From Acridotheres tristis (lineage: Eukaryota; Chordata; Aves; Passeriformes; Sturnidae), in the NCBI GenBank assembly GCA_037013685.1, contig CM072887.1, positions 41,157,154 through 41,221,153 of the forward strand: DNA of 64,000 nt, written 5' to 3'. This document shows positions 12,601 to 27,130 of this stretch, in pieces. Under the pieces are notes generated by a model. The model saw only the letters and a list, made by a program, of their open reading frames with translations. It had not been told where the DNA came from and made no database searches. Positions within the stretch are counted from its first letter, which is position 1, and each line of letters begins with the position of its first letter. The translations under genes were made by a program, and so were the position numbers.

Positions 12601-15600
12601 CAGTTAAGAATCTCTTCAATATTACACAAGGGAAGACAAAAAAGTTAACCAGAAGTCAATTGAGACATTTCCATCTTATCTTACAAAAGCAATCCTCCCC
12701 AAACCTCTACCTTCCTTCCACCCCCACCAACAGTTTATCTGTACAAAACTAAGCCTTAAACTTTTTTGACTGAGATTCAGTGAAGAAGTTTCACTGAAGC
12801 CTGAAACGGTTAACTATCTGGCTTACTTCACCATAGAAAAAGAACATATTAAGGTAGAGGAATTTTATAAAAATAAGAAATAAAGTTTAAGAAATGTCCT
12901 ACAGTCAGGCTCTTGAGGAAGAGAAGTCATTCAGGAAGGAAGCAGCCATAGAGGTAGAGCTATAACAATTCTTCCATTTTAAAACAATAAGATGATACGG
13001 ATAATAATTGGAAGGGGGGGAGAATCAAACCAACTTTGGTTTATCATTTCACAAACACATATTAAATTTTTTTTTAAAAAAGCAGTGCATTTTCTTCATC
13101 AATACCAAAAAAGATACCTTGACAGTTAGTAGGAAGAAAAAAAAAGAAAAAGCTCTCAAGTACACCATCTATTAGGCCTATTTGGTATAAGTTTTGTCTT
13201 AAAACTTTCACATAAAGGCATTTCAAACCCTACTCTGCAAGCAGATTGGATTTACATTTATCATGTAAAAGCAGATCTTTCACATAAAACTCGTTTCAGA
13301 GATGCATGTAGTTAAAAGTCTGTCATCATTAATTGGTAAAGGGATTTTGAGCACTTAAGAACCACCTAATTGCTAAAGCAATACAGGAGATTAGCACTAT
13401 GACATTTCTAATAACTTTCACTTCTGCAGAGATGCTTTGGGGAAAATTTCTCTGTGGTGCCTTCAGGGTAATTCAAAATCCTCATGACTATGAGGAACAG
13501 AAGAAAAAAAAATTCAGGCAATACCATAGATTCTTGGAAGGCTCAGTCTCAGTAAAAATACTGTGCAAATGAACCATGAATACTTATAAGCATGCATATT
13601 GAATTGACACAGATCTCCAGCCCAGAAATGCTGAGCAGTTTCATACACTTTCTTAACTCCAGGAAGACATTTAAAGCATCCAGCACCTAAAAAGGTACAA
13701 AATACCTTAAATGTATCATTACCATGCTTCTACAAAGAAACTCTCAAGAACCACTGGAGTATTACAATCTCTGCCATAAGTTTCAGTTCAGATCAAAAAT
13801 AAACTCATGAAATACAACTTTTTTTCTCTTGCAGGCACAAGTGAAGAAAGTTGCAAGTGAAAAGCAATTTCCTCTCTACCTGCATTTCAGGAAGCAACTT
13901 TCCAAGAAGCTAACTAGAATTCCCAGAGAAACATTCTATACTCATCCCCCTGAGTCTTCAAAAGCAACCATGTTCCTTTCCTGTTTCAACTCAGGAAGGA
14001 AGCCTTGTCTTAATTGATCAGTCATACTCTGAACAAATGTTTTCATAAACACAAATCCAAACCACTACAGACTTCACAGCTTTGGAAGATACAAACTCCA
14101 AAAGAGCCGTAAAAGAGATCCTTATAATGTCATCCTAATAACTTGCAACAACTCAAAGAACACAAGAAATGAGATACAATGCTTTTTCCAAGTGAAATCT
14201 TGCTTGACTGAAAGTCTTAAAAAGTCAACCCCCCCCAAAAAAGGGCTACTTGAGAGATTGCTCTGCGCCCTCAAAGCTTTTCCTAAATTTTGTTTTTAAA
14301 TAAGAGAACAAAAGGTACAACACCAAATACTTATAGTCTCAGATTTATCAAAGGACATCAACTATTAATTGCCACACTTCAGTAGAAGGCATAGGTGAAG
14401 TAAAGAAAAAAAACTATTAAAAAAGAGCACCTTCGCATTAAGGAACAGGAAACATTTTTCTTCACTCAACTGTAAAGGAAGACATAATTTCTCTCCTCAC
14501 TGAACTGATAGACTGTGTGCACCTTTTTCTCTGATAACCTGAACTGTCAAGCACTGTGTTAAATATCCAGGCTCTTCTTAGCCTGGAACACTACACAGTA
14601 GGAATACAATCAAGTTTCTCACATATTCAATTTCCAAAAGGCTTTTTTCCATCCAGATAATTTGATGTTCAGTAGAAGTCACATCTTCAATTATTCAGCC
14701 TGTCCAAATCCACTTTCAAAACCATAATTTTGCAGCTAGCAACCTTAAAAAGGCCCCTAACTTCTTCAGAGCATCATCTAACTAGCATCCATGCTGGTTC
14801 AAAAAAAGTATGTTTACACCAAGCTGTTATCACAAAGTCCTTCATATAATTTGTAGGAAATAAAGTATGAAGGGGTAACAGAGGGAACCAACATAAGGAA
14901 GACTAAGTACTACGCAAATTCACATTTTGATATTTAATCTTCTTTGGCATATGATTTGAGTCAATTTTCAAGTACTCAGAGAAACTAAGAACACACAAAA
15001 GATAACAAAAACTTGAATTTTAGCCAAAGCTATGATTACACAAAGAAAAAAACTTCAATTTCTGCTGATTTTTTGTATTAATTTGCACTGTTGACCATTT
15101 TTCTCCCCTATTATTGTTATCAAATAAATTCAAATGACTCTAGAAATTTATTTCCTACAGACCTTATTCTTCAAAGAAATTTAGAAGGTACAGAACAAGC
15201 CTTTAGCAATATGCATTTAAACAGGTAAGTATATCTCTATTTTAGAGCAATTTTCAGCTAGGGATATTGTCCAGATCAGATGGCATCTCCTCTCAACTTC
15301 TTTCTAAAATAGCAGCAAACCACTAGTAACAGGAATATCACATGAAATGACAGCAGAGTTAAGATGTCTTTCAACTTCCTTCATGACTGTCCTACATTAC
15401 ATTAATTCTCCCTTAAAGACAGTTTTTCAGGAGTTAATTGAAAGCAAATTTATAGCGAAATATTCCTGTTGCAGTCCCAATATTCTTGTTCAAAACTTTC
15501 CCAAACAGTACAGAAATATGAACTTAATTATTTGAAGGATGTCATTATTACTTATCTGAAATGAAAATCTGGCCATAAAAACAAGTAACAGTTTCAGATA

Positions 15601-18210
15601 AGTGACCTTTTCGCAGCATCCCTGAAGAAAACATTTACTTCCCCTGTTCAGATGGAGCTGAACTGCCTGGGAATCCTTTTGTAGCCCCGGCAGGCAAAAG
15701 GTAACAATAAAACCCATTTCTTCTGACCACAGTCCAGGATCAGAACCACTAAACCTTTGTTTAGTACTGTGATTACTAAGATTTTTCAAAAACATTAAGA
15801 ACTGTGAAAGACTCACTGGAGTTGGGAAGGGAGCGATCAGGAAACTGACTGAGCACAGATGCCTGTACAATCAGTGTGCTATGCAACACAACCTACGAAT
15901 CTAGGGAAGAGTGCTCTACATCTATTTACCAGACTTTTTGCCTGCAGTAAAAGAACAGAGGTGAATGGATAAAGTGGCTAAGGGAGATAAATTATGGAAG
16001 ACATGAAAGTTGAACAGAAATGGTTGAAATAATAATGTAAAGAAACTGCAATACACTGCACCAACAGTAACCTTCCAGTCAGAAATCAAAGTTCAGAGGT
16101 TCCATCCAAAATACCTCAGCTACATGTTCCACCCAGACTATCAGGAGCCAAGACTTGCTTTAATTGACAGTCAAGTTGCAAAACTCATCATTCAAGGAAG
16201 ACTAGTGTGGAAGGGAAAACACACATTTGACTTCACTGACAAATCACATTTTAATCATCAAAACCATTCTGAGAAAGTGGCAGATCTGTACATGACTGGC
16301 TCTACTGATTGTTCACTGATGACAAAGAAGTGCAGTTCTGAAACTGCAGAAACAAGATACAACCTCTCATGCAAAACCAACCTGCCTAGTACATTTGACC
16401 AAAAAAAAAAGTTATTGATATGATTTCAAAAGAAAGCCATTAAGGAACATTAGACATATTCATCCCTCCAGCAAGATGCTTTCAACGTCTAACACGGGGC
16501 CATTAAAAGTTGCACAGGGGTTGTAGCAAAGCTTCGAGGACACACTGGCAGTGCCTGTTTCCTGGGCAGCATACACAGCAGTGACAATTGCACAGTCAAG
16601 AGGCTCTTTATAATGAAATACTAAAAAAACCCCCACATTTAGAAAAGGCACACAGATTTTATATAGCCATCACAGAAGCACACAGCAAGCTGCATCTCTA
16701 AATCAATTTCAAGAACAATCAATACTTCTCTAACACACCAAGCAGGTTAGATAACTAAAGTTTTTTTGTTTTTTCACAATTGCCTGTGAGTGTGCTTTAT
16801 AGCAAAACCAAACAGTCAGAACTAAGGTCTGCTTCAGTACTAAGAATAATTTTTCTGTGGTCACTCTGCCATGAAATCACTCTAATCTCTCCATTTCCTG
16901 AGTCAACTAAAGAAATATTATCACAAGAAGTGCCAAGAATATTTTGCCTTATCTAAAATTATAACCCTATATATTCACAGTAAGTAAAGTAGTATTTTAA
17001 GTCTGCAAGGCTATACGTGACACTTTTTAAAAAGTTGTTACAGAAATGCTGTGGGATATTGACTTCGTACTTCTTATAAAAAAGATTCTAGTATGGTAAC
17101 TCACTGTACTGCACATAAAATACTGACAATTGAATCTCTATAAAACCTTCTTGGAGTTTAGGAGAACTGGAGGTGCATCTTCAGTTTATATCTTAATTCT
17201 TGAAAATCCATGACAAGTTGACAAATAGAACATCACAGAAGTGTACTGACAAGAGTGGTATCCATTTTTACCCTCTACACCTCTAGGAACTCACTTCAGA
17301 TATAGAACCAGTTATGCCAGCTGGCACACCAAAAAGCAAGTCTTACACTCTAAAATGTTGAGGAACATCACCAGAATTTCATCCTCTTCTAGATTCATGG
17401 TTAGTGTTTCAGGACATCTTACAGTTTCCTGCAATTTCCATAGATAGTTGCTTTCTACAAGGAATGACAATGTTACTATTTTGCTCACTCACAACTAGAG
17501 ATCTCATTTACAGATAGTCCACATTTGAGCTTTGTGAAATGTAACTGAACTTTCTATTACCTGAATTCAGTTAGTAAAGATCCAGCAGAAAACACAACTT
17601 TTTACCATCCTGGACTTCAACAAAAGAAGTGTAGACGTGGCTGGCAGGTATAAAAACCACTTACACAGGAAGATGTGCCCAGTAAGTACCACCGTTCCAA
17701 GTCAGCTAATTCCACAGCTCCTGAAGTTCAAGGAGGCCAGTCGCACTGTGATTCAGATTCTTTTCACTTTTGCTTAGACAGCCTCAAAGTGATATCTTCG
17801 TGCCTTAAAAATAGGCTGAAAGAAGACAACTATAACTAGAACAGGAATTTGCACTTTCTAAAGCAGGTTTTTGTCAGCAAAAATCTAAAGCACTACAATT
17901 AGTCAACATTTAATTATCCCTGGCACGCAAGAAATGAAGATGCAATCAAGAATGATTAGAAAAATTGCAACTTCAAGTTGTGCAGGCTAATACTGGCACT
18001 ACCTCAGAGAAATCTCAGGGTTGTAATTTCATACAATTTAGCGCTAGGACTTTCTGAAGACACAAACAAACATGAAATAAAGCAGGCCATGCTTGTTTCT
18101 CCATGTAAATTTGTTAGGGTTATACTCCTGTATACCCTGATGGCTGATGAAAAAACATCACAGGCAACACACAAGGGCTACACTGAGGGAATTTGTTAGT
18201 CATTGAGGTA
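9629..18210 (-). other. GALNT2: GALNT2 intron 1, between the first two CR1 copies
   Basis: AT-rich intronic sequence with no recognised gene. Chance ORFs (for example 11153-11515 plus and 15490-15870 minus) show no family resemblance. Short homopolymers occur, such as a G-run near 13013, a C-run followed by A-run at about 14231-14244, and an A-run at 16400-16409. Nothing else was recognised. Confidence 0.7.
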
Positions 18211-18335
18211 TTTTAAAGATATGGAGTTGTAGTGCCCAGGGCATGGTTTAGTGGCAGACTTGGCAGGGGTCTTAAGGGTTCAACTTGATGATCTTGAAGG
18301 TCTTTTCCAGCCTAAATAATACTGTGATTCTATGA
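18211..18335 (+). mobile_element. CR1 LINE, short 3' end
   Basis: This is a roughly 125-base CR1 terminus of a different subfamily from the copy at 9361. It carries the diagnostic series GGCATGGTTTAGTGGCAGAC, CAACTTGATGATCTTGAAGG and TCTTTTCCAGCCTAAATAAT, then an octamer-like tail (ACTGTGATTCTATG). It is plus strand, so antisense to GALNT2, and severely 5'-truncated. Confidence 0.9.
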
Positions 18336-21300
18336 AATCAAGCACTCAGTAAGCAGATTACAGCTCATTGAAAACATGAACAATGAGGCAAGAGATGTGA
18401 CTCACACCAGTTGCATTTACAATAGTAATTCAGCATGCCAAAGGGAACAAAACACACCAGCAAATATTTTAGAAGTAAGCGGAGGTGAAGTTTTAGAACT
18501 GAATTAACATTTCGGCTTATTTACATTTCCTAAAAGGTGATGATAAAGAACAGGTGCTTGGTCTACCCACTGTCACTTTAAAGGCACAAGATCAAGAATA
18601 ACATGCTTAAATTCAGTCTATGATCTACCCTCTTTTTGCTAAGACCCATCTGCTCCTACAGCTCTACAGTGCCCACTCCCTGTGCTGTGCCAACTCTTTT
18701 CTCCTAAAGCAGAGCAACTATTCCTACTGTGCTGTGCTGGTGGACTTTGGTATATATCCTTACATATTTTCTTCTGCCCTTCTTTAATCCTTACTGTTTT
18801 GTTTTGGGATTTTTTTAGCTTCTTTCCTGCTCCCTTTCCCAATTCTGCTTTCCTACCTCTTTGCTGCAGAACAGCTGAGTCTAGAGCAAACTCTCTAGCA
18901 AAGTACCCAGCAGTACTGCCCAGTAAATTATCTGCTGCTAAGTATTGATACACAGTAATTGAGATCACATAAACCAATTAACGTTAATAAAACACTTAAG
19001 AGAGGGCTCCTGCAAAAGCCCAGACTCACACCTGAGGTAGACTGCTATAAGTTAAACTGACATTCACAACGTAAACAAAAAATTGTTTCCCTATTACTAC
19101 TGCTTTGCTTCCAGATGATGCACAGTCTTACCAGATTTTACGGACCAAAATAAAGGGCATTGGCTCAAAACTCTTAGAAAACCGCCTAAGGCTTAGTGAC
19201 ACATATTGAAAGGCAACCAAACTTCAACAGTGAGTCAGAGAAGACATGGCCACTTCTCTAGCATACTGTCTAATAACCCAGATATTACATGAAAGGCCTC
19301 ACACACACATTTACTGGACCTCTACCAAGACTAGTAATTGTTTTCTATTAGTGGTACTACACTGTGCACTTCTACTTCCTCAAAATGTGAGGGTGAACAC
19401 ATCTGTTTAGATTTTACAAACACACACTGCTCCAATTGCTGAAACTGCAGTGATAACCTACACTTTTTAACACATTTGCTCATACACTTTTACTATAGAT
19501 AGTATCAAGTCGTTAGAGGTCCTGGTCATACTATTAATGATACAGAAGCCCCTTTTCCCAAAGTTCCTGTGTTTAAGACAAGCTGGTGCATTTTACTACA
19601 ACGTAAATGTGCCTATGAACTGTGCACTGGATTTGTTGACTACTCTCTTGCTTTACTATATTTCCACAGTTTTAAGTAATGTCATTAGTTTCTACTCACT
19701 TAAAGAGCTGCACAAGCAGTTTTACAGTACTGTTACATGATAAAAGGGAGAAGGTAGAAGAGTCAAGAGCAAGTTGAGCCTGAAAAGAAGTGAGGGGTGA
19801 GGACAGGTGGTTTTAGTTTTTGTTCTCAATTCTCACTATCCTAATCTGTTATCAGGCAATAAATCAATTCCCTAAGTTGAGTTTTGCCACTGTTGGCAAT
19901 TGTTCAGTGATCTTCCTGTCCTTATCTTAACCCACAAACTTTACATTCTGTTTTCTCACATCCTGATGAAGATGGGGAGTGAAAGAGCAGCTTGGTAGGC
20001 ACCTTGTGGCCAGTTAAGTTAACCCACCACACTGAGCACAGTTCAGTGAAGCACTGTAGTCATACACTTGACTTGAAAATGAATAGCCATCCAGCATTCT
20101 TGGTGCTTCCAGAATCTCCTTTCTAACCTGTGGTGTAAAGTATTTTTTATACAATACTGTTGTACAAATGCAGTCTTATCATGGCTAGAGAGTAAAATCT
20201 TCCTGACAGTGTAAGACACATGCAAAAAACCATACTGTAATCCACTGTAATGTGGTGGAGAATAGCACAGCATATCCTACTCACTTCACAGAGCCAAGGC
20301 TGACAATACACGGTCATTCATAAGCAGGAAAAGCAAGTCTAATCTCCACTGCAACACAGACACACTGCTGTGTTTTCAAGGTGCTAGCTATTTCTGCTGC
20401 AGCAATTCCATGGGCTTGCACTCTACTGCAGTTGTGAATTCACCCTACAGCCCTTTAGACCAAAAAAACCTCACAGACAGCACAGCCCAACATGCAAACA
20501 GTAATTATTTTGACTTACTTCCATCTACAGCAGCCTTTTTCAATGGCACCCACTAGGATGTTTGTAGCTATGAGTTCACAGTCTATCAATATTCCAGTAT
20601 ACATACAAGAATCAAGAATTGTCACATTACAAGAAAAAAGTATCTTCACAACAAGTAAGCGCTAAGAAAATAACTGAATTATTTTTAAAGGCTACATTTA
20701 TTACTATAGAATACAACAAAACCAAAGAAGAAAGGGTACTTACATACCTGGCTGTGAGGTTTTCTTCATTACTTGCCTTTTAGATGCAAAGCAAAGGAGC
20801 TTCCAAAATAACACAGAATCACAAAGTTTACCAAGTTGTCCACAGGCTTATTCTTTGGAGTCTGACTAATCAGATTAACTATTGAGAAGCTACCTATCAC
20901 ACTGTCTACCTCAAAAGCAGGGAGGACACAGAAGCCTAGATTGCCTAGCAAGGAAGTCATTGTACTTTTAGAAGTACCAAAATACTGTCACTATTAGTTG
21001 ATAGATTCAGCCTTTCAATTTTAAAATCTACTACTTGGATTTTAAAAAGACCCTTAAATACTATTGTGCTAGTAAGGGCATATACAATCATGCAGCCTCT
21101 CTCAGCCCTTAAAGAGATCTTTGTAGCTTCTTGTATAAACACATGCTGTCATGCATAGCTGTCTGAGCAAGATACACTAGGAAAATTAATACCTAGGAGT
21201 CCAACACGAGACTTTCTATTTAACTCAGTAACACCCCTCTTCAGACTCTTATCCTTATGTTCTCTCTTCTCCACAAGAAAGACCAAAAAGATTTATAGCT

Positions 21301-24300
21301 AAAAAAATCGGTTAAAAATAAATCAATTCAATCAAAACAGCTCTTCTAAGCACATTCCTAAAAAAATAAGAATACCTAAAACTATCAAAACCATTCATTT
21401 ATTAGACATAAAAACACCTGTGTTCAACACAGGAATTCCATTCCTCTCAACACATGTTCTTCCTGAGAAATTAAATTCTGAAATAGGAAAAGGAAAAATC
21501 TGCTTTTTCTCCTTTATAAACAACTTCCATGAAAGTTAGTGCAGAATTAGAAAGCTTTAGGTCTTGAAACAAGTCTTAGGAAGACTGCTTTTGGAGTTGG
21601 TGCCAGCTTGACAATTCAGTATTACATTTCTGAAAACTTCAAGGGAAGGACCATTCCACCATTCTGAAGCTACCAGATGCACAATATACAGAAGTAGCCA
21701 ATTACTGAAATAGCCAATCATCAATTACAGTGAATCAAGCATATTGAAATGTCTCTTAACAAAATAATTATGCCAGTTTTCTTGCTTTCTGCAAAATTTG
21801 AGACCACTTATTCACCCATTCAACAGGTAAGTGCCCATGCAGTACTTCGTAAGACTTGCTTTCTGATCAGAAAATAAGCTACTCAAGAGTATGGCAATAC
21901 TACTATTTTGAAAATGGGAAAGAAAGACTGCATTAAAATTTAACCTTTCCACCGGAAAACCACACTAAATTGACAAAAAAACCCCTCTTACAGGCAGTCA
22001 CATGGTTAAAGTAACAAAAACCTTTAAGGGCAGTCATGTGGTCAGAGGGAGCAATGGCAGGCAAGAATTTCTGTGTGTTGCTGTTAAAAAACAGAAAAGC
22101 CACTGAATGGATTGCTTTGTTCTCATATCAGAAAAATACTTAGATTGGCTTTGCCAAAATATAATAATGTATACCTTACAATCAAAAACGATAAAATCAG
22201 ATTTTAAATTCCAGAAAACACTCTGAACTACTTACAACAGGGTTTCAACCCCCAAATCTAGCTGTTGATATGCAGCTTCAACAGCTGAAGCTGAGGGAGT
22301 TTCTGTATTGTTGTAATTTCTACCCATACATACATGTTGATCATCTGCAGAAATAAAGCCTATTTCCCTGCAGCTCATATACTGTACCCTTGTCATCAAT
22401 ATGGGCAAATCTCAGATGTGAAAAGCAGAAATTTTAATTTTTATATCCCTCTCAGTAAATACAAATTCAGGGGTTTGAAAGTCAGTCCTTCAGGCCAAGC
22501 AACTGACACTAAGGAAAGTGTCACTAAGGAAAGAAAATTTTCAAATAAAAATATCGAGGATTATATCTATTTCACGGAACAAATATCTTAGAACGCACAG
22601 AACAAAGATGGTTGATTTTGAATGCAACTAAAATAAAGAAATAGCTACATCACCATTCTTCAAAAACAAATCCCCAAGCCTTTGGAGATATGCCATGCCA
22701 CACAAACACACAGACTCCAAGATTGCTACTGCAGCAGATTTCTTTGGAAAAAAACTCACAATGAAAACAGATCCAGATCTGGCAGAAACTCTTTCTCAAA
22801 ACGTCCCTGTGAAGCCATCTTTAAGTTAACCTTCATTCAAAATCTTTCAAAAAAATTCATACCCAAGATCAGTCTGAAACATCAAATTGCCTAATGCAGC
22901 AAACTGAAGTGCTGTCATCCATCCTTCTACCACCAACACACACTCACACAGAATAATTGGAGGCGAGAGTTTTAAGCCCATTCTGTTCCTTGGGTTCTGG
23001 TTACCATCAGCATAGCTTGTATCACACCTTCTCACCAGAAGGAAAATAATCATGTTATTTTCTTGTTTCTGAACTTTCCCCTCACTGACTTGAGGATTCA
23101 CTTGAAACAAGAGGGGGTCAAAATTATTCTTTTTTTATTACAGTTTTTATGACTCCTTCCCCAGAGGGTACTAGTCTGCACTAGGGGCCAATACATCAAG
23201 AGGCAAGAAAGGGAACTACAACAGGAACTACACAGGTACTTAGCTGCCGCAGTCTAATATCAGGAGGACAGGAGAAAACAAGTCACAGGAACCACACAGT
23301 TACCTGATGCAAAGAAAGCCAATCAGCACAGGAAGAAAACCTACTCAGCAATCTTGATAAACCTAATCAAAGCTCCCTTCCTGGAGCAGAGCCAATAATG
23401 CAGCTTGGTATAGGAACAAACTAATCACATGAACACAGAACTGAATGTTTCTCAGTATCATGTTGAAAATAAACGTTAATTTTAAGTTTGGTAGCCTTTG
23501 TACAACTTCTCTATAATGATTCAAAGAAAGCCTCCTTAACCCTACTTGAATTTCAAGCATTTGGCTACACACCAAAATTCGTTTATAGTGACAGCTGTAT
23601 ATGGAAGATGCTGCTCAGGCTTTGCAGAAGAAAGACTTTGTTATACAGAACAGCATGCTCCATCAAGAGCTACCAGGAGCTACTTGATCTCCCAAAGGTT
23701 ATCACTTTCTTTAATTGTCAAGGAAAATTATTGTGTATATTAAGATCTCATTCCTCTTAGTTAGCACTGCACACTGAGGAGAGCAAAAAGGGGGAACAAA
23801 AAAGGAAGGACTGTCACATTTTTAATTAAGTCCATTTATGCATTAATCATGACCATATGGTCACAGTATTATGCCACAAGATAGTTCAGCAACAGTGCAT
23901 TTCCTCCAACAGACAAAAATAAAACACAAATGACCTGTACACATGGATTTTACTCTACTTCCTCAGTCCTTTACAGAGGAAATTATTACAAAGTCTTATC
24001 CCTGTGACATTTCAGGTCAACATTTCTCTGGTTTGAAACACATGTTCAACTACAACTGCTCAATAATCTGAGATGAAGAAAACAAGGTGTTAGTTTGAAG
24101 CCTTATGTAGAGAATTGAAGGCTCCAACAGCACTTTTGCTTCAAACTGTAGTCCAAAGTAAATGTTGATTTAAAAAAAGCAATGAGATATTTTGCTATTC
24201 CCAGAAAGAAACAAGCTCCAGCATATCTAGGAAGTCTTAAATTGTAAACAGTACAATGGCAAAAATATCACAAGCAGATTAAATTAGTCTTTATTTATAA

Positions 24301-27095
24301 TACTTTCCACTTTCACTCAAACAGGCAGTTTATAAAGTAAAATAGCATGCTTACATCAAATGGTAAAAATATTTTGAAAAAATGGGGCCTGTTATTTCTT
24401 GTTGCAATAGCAGAAATCTCCATTCCAATTTCTCTTACAGTAATGTGACAAGACAGGTTTTGATTTAGGAAACAAAGGTGGATAGAGAAGGATGCTGAAC
24501 ATGCAACACATGCGGAATCAGTGCATCTTTAAAAAGGCAGCTGCAAAATAGAGCCTTGGCAGATGAACATTGTTGTGAAATAAGCAGCTTCTCTCAATGA
24601 ACAGTCCAAGCATACCACTGAAGTAGAGTTTGAAAAACCACATTGCAAAAATAGAAAACAAGTTAAAATCTGTAGGTACCAAACATCAGCAAAAAACTAT
24701 ATTGTTAATTTAACTTCCTTTTCATAATTGCAGATCATCCCTCAAAGCACCTTCTGATCTCTTTGGAAATTAGCTGAAGAGCAACATTAAGATAGGATTG
24801 ACAGTCGTAGAGCCAGTGCCTATTACTAGCAGGGGTGATGGCCCAAGCAGAAAGGAAGACTAAAAAACAAGGCCAGTGCCAGCTGGTTTGTACCACACAG
24901 AGACACTGAATGCAATGGAGGCCACAGGCAATCCTTGCTCCACAATCTGATGCACTGCCAGCCAAAAGATACTGTGAGTTCTCCAAGAGCCATCAGTGCC
25001 AAAAAGGGACACATACTCTGTCACCATCACTGTAGCTCCAGCTATTGAAATACTAGGCTTAGGTTATCTTTAAAGGTAGAGTAAATTGATCCTTCTCTTA
25101 AGAGATTTTCAATACCTTAGTTTTGCCAGTTTAAGATGTAACTTCACTTGTGAGTTCTCCCATCCAGATGAATATTTCCAGCAGTCTCTGTAACATGATT
25201 TGTGGCTACACAAACCCCAGATTTTTACAGATTACTGTGATATGAAAGTTTTTTTTGGAAATGTGTCCATCAAAAGTGAGTACAATCAAAATGACCTGGT
25301 GTCCTAGGATCATACACCATGACTATGGTATCTTTACTTAGATTTGAACACCCATACCCAACATATTTAATTTCTCTCTATACATGCCATACTTCAGATC
25401 TGACAAAAAAGACACCATAGTACCATGAGAGACGTGGTTTCCATTTCTAGAAGCCTCCTTCTCTGCTAATGCAAATCTGAAGGCAGCTGACAGTCTGAGA
25501 AAATGCAATTGTCATCATTAAAATCCAAACGTGACTGAAAGAGAGATAAATCAGTCATGTTGTCAAGAAGTGACCAAATGGTCAAGTAGAGGGATAAAGA
25601 GCCCAAGCAACCAAACAAATGTGAAGAGAACAGCTTTCCACTCATGTTTGGTCTGAATAGAAAATAATTGCTTTTGTCTGCAAGCAAACTTGGTAAATAG
25701 GTATGCTGAACAGCTCAGTCTGAAACTGCTTTGCTATTCTTAGCACAGAGACTATTTATCGTTTTGTAAAACTCAAAGCTAAGAGAATTTAATAGAATAA
25801 TGAAATATATATATTGCTGCCATTAGTAGAAATGAACATCAACCAAGGGAAAAAAATCTCTGCAGTGTGGTACTCTCCCCAGATTTTCTTCAGTTCAATA
25901 GCATTTGACTTTCATGCAGAGTGCAGATAATACAGGCATGGTTTTATACTAACAGTAAGATTAGTGAAAACAAATTTGTTCTCTTAGGGCTTGCGATGAT
26001 TTTCTGAGATAGACAAAATCTAACTAAAAAGCTACACATCTTTAAAACACCTTTCCCCTTTTTTGTGACCTGCAGCTTATCTTCAACACATTTCTGCCTT
26101 CTCTTATACAGGATGCATTGTTAGCAACTGATGAAAATTATGTACAACAGCTACTAAGCCTTTAAAACAAAGTAGCAGCCTGTATAATTATCTCTCCCTT
26201 TTCTGTTGCAGAACACAAGTAAAATGTCAGTGTGTGCCAGATACTATTAAAATTACTAGAATCCTGTGACCCTTCTTTCTTCACAGAAATACTGGGTTTG
26301 GGTATCAAAAAAAGAAGCTCCTAGTTTAAGTCACTCACTGAAATACTGAGATTTTTTTTTTTCACATTCTACCAGCATGCAATCATTTAATTCTTCAATC
26401 TAAGATCATAAGAGTTCTAGTCAGTGGAAAATAATCAAGGGTCCATATAACTTTGTCTTTTTAAGCTCCTGGTTAGATGGGAGATTTCCCAAGAATATTT
26501 CTTACATGATATTCTTTACTGCATGGCAGGAATATGCCATGTCACTATCAGTAGCTTTCCACTCTTGAATGGAAAAAGAACAAGTAACTTATTTGCACAG
26601 TACTTAATTTTCAACTGTGATATGAAAAGCAAAGCTACTAGACATTCAAACACAAACCCAGGAGCACAGCACAGAAACCAGGCAAATAGAGCCAACACAA
26701 TTTCTGCTATACATATTCAGTCCTCAAGAGAGTAGGAGGGCAGGGTATGTTAAAGTCATCTCCCTTATTTGAGTGAGGTAGAACTGCACTTCCAGAAAAA
26801 CTGGCGGAATTAAGTTAACAGTTGAAAAACTACACAGCATGTAAGATGGGCTATACTAGTGTAAAGCATTGAGGGGATTAATCTTCAGGTTAACACGGAC
26901 AAATGAAGATCATACATTTATGCATGCTGGCACTCAAAGAAACAGGAGGAATATAGCTCATACCATGCTTTGCTTCTATTCAACGAGTACAATTAGAACA
27001 AGTCCCATCTCACCAGTAGTTCTAGCCATTCTAATATCATTGCAGTAACTGAAAAGTACCGCTGTTCACTGGCAGACCTGAGAAAGTTTTGTTTT
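18336..27095 (-). other. GALNT2: GALNT2 intron 1, between second and third CR1 copies
   Basis: AT-rich intronic sequence without recognised exons. A small tandem or hairpin element at 22505-22533 and a T-run at 26352-26362 are the only distinct structures noted. All ORFs here are short and unrelated to any family I know. Confidence 0.7.
22505..22533. repeat. 12-base direct repeat with embedded hairpin
   Basis: CACTAAGGAAAG occurs at 22507-22518 and again at 22522-22533. GACACT (22505-22510) can pair with AGTGTC (22517-22522) across a 6-base loop. It is probably a local slippage duplication. Confidence 0.6.
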
Positions 27096-27130
27096 CTCCC
27101 TTCCAACTCAGGATATTCTGTGATTCTGTG
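27096..27130 (+). mobile_element. CR1 LINE, minimal 3' terminus
   Basis: Only the last 35 or so bases of a CR1 remain: CCCTTCCAACTCAGGATATT followed by CTGTGATTCTGTG, matching the usual CR1 end and octamer tail with transitions. It is plus strand, like the other two intronic copies. The small size makes it less certain than the others. Confidence 0.72.

Noticed and set aside
20807..20845. Possible minus-strand CR1 end (ACACAGAATCAC...)
   Set aside because: Only the first dozen bases resemble the inverted CR1 tail; the expected GGTTGGAA-like block does not follow.
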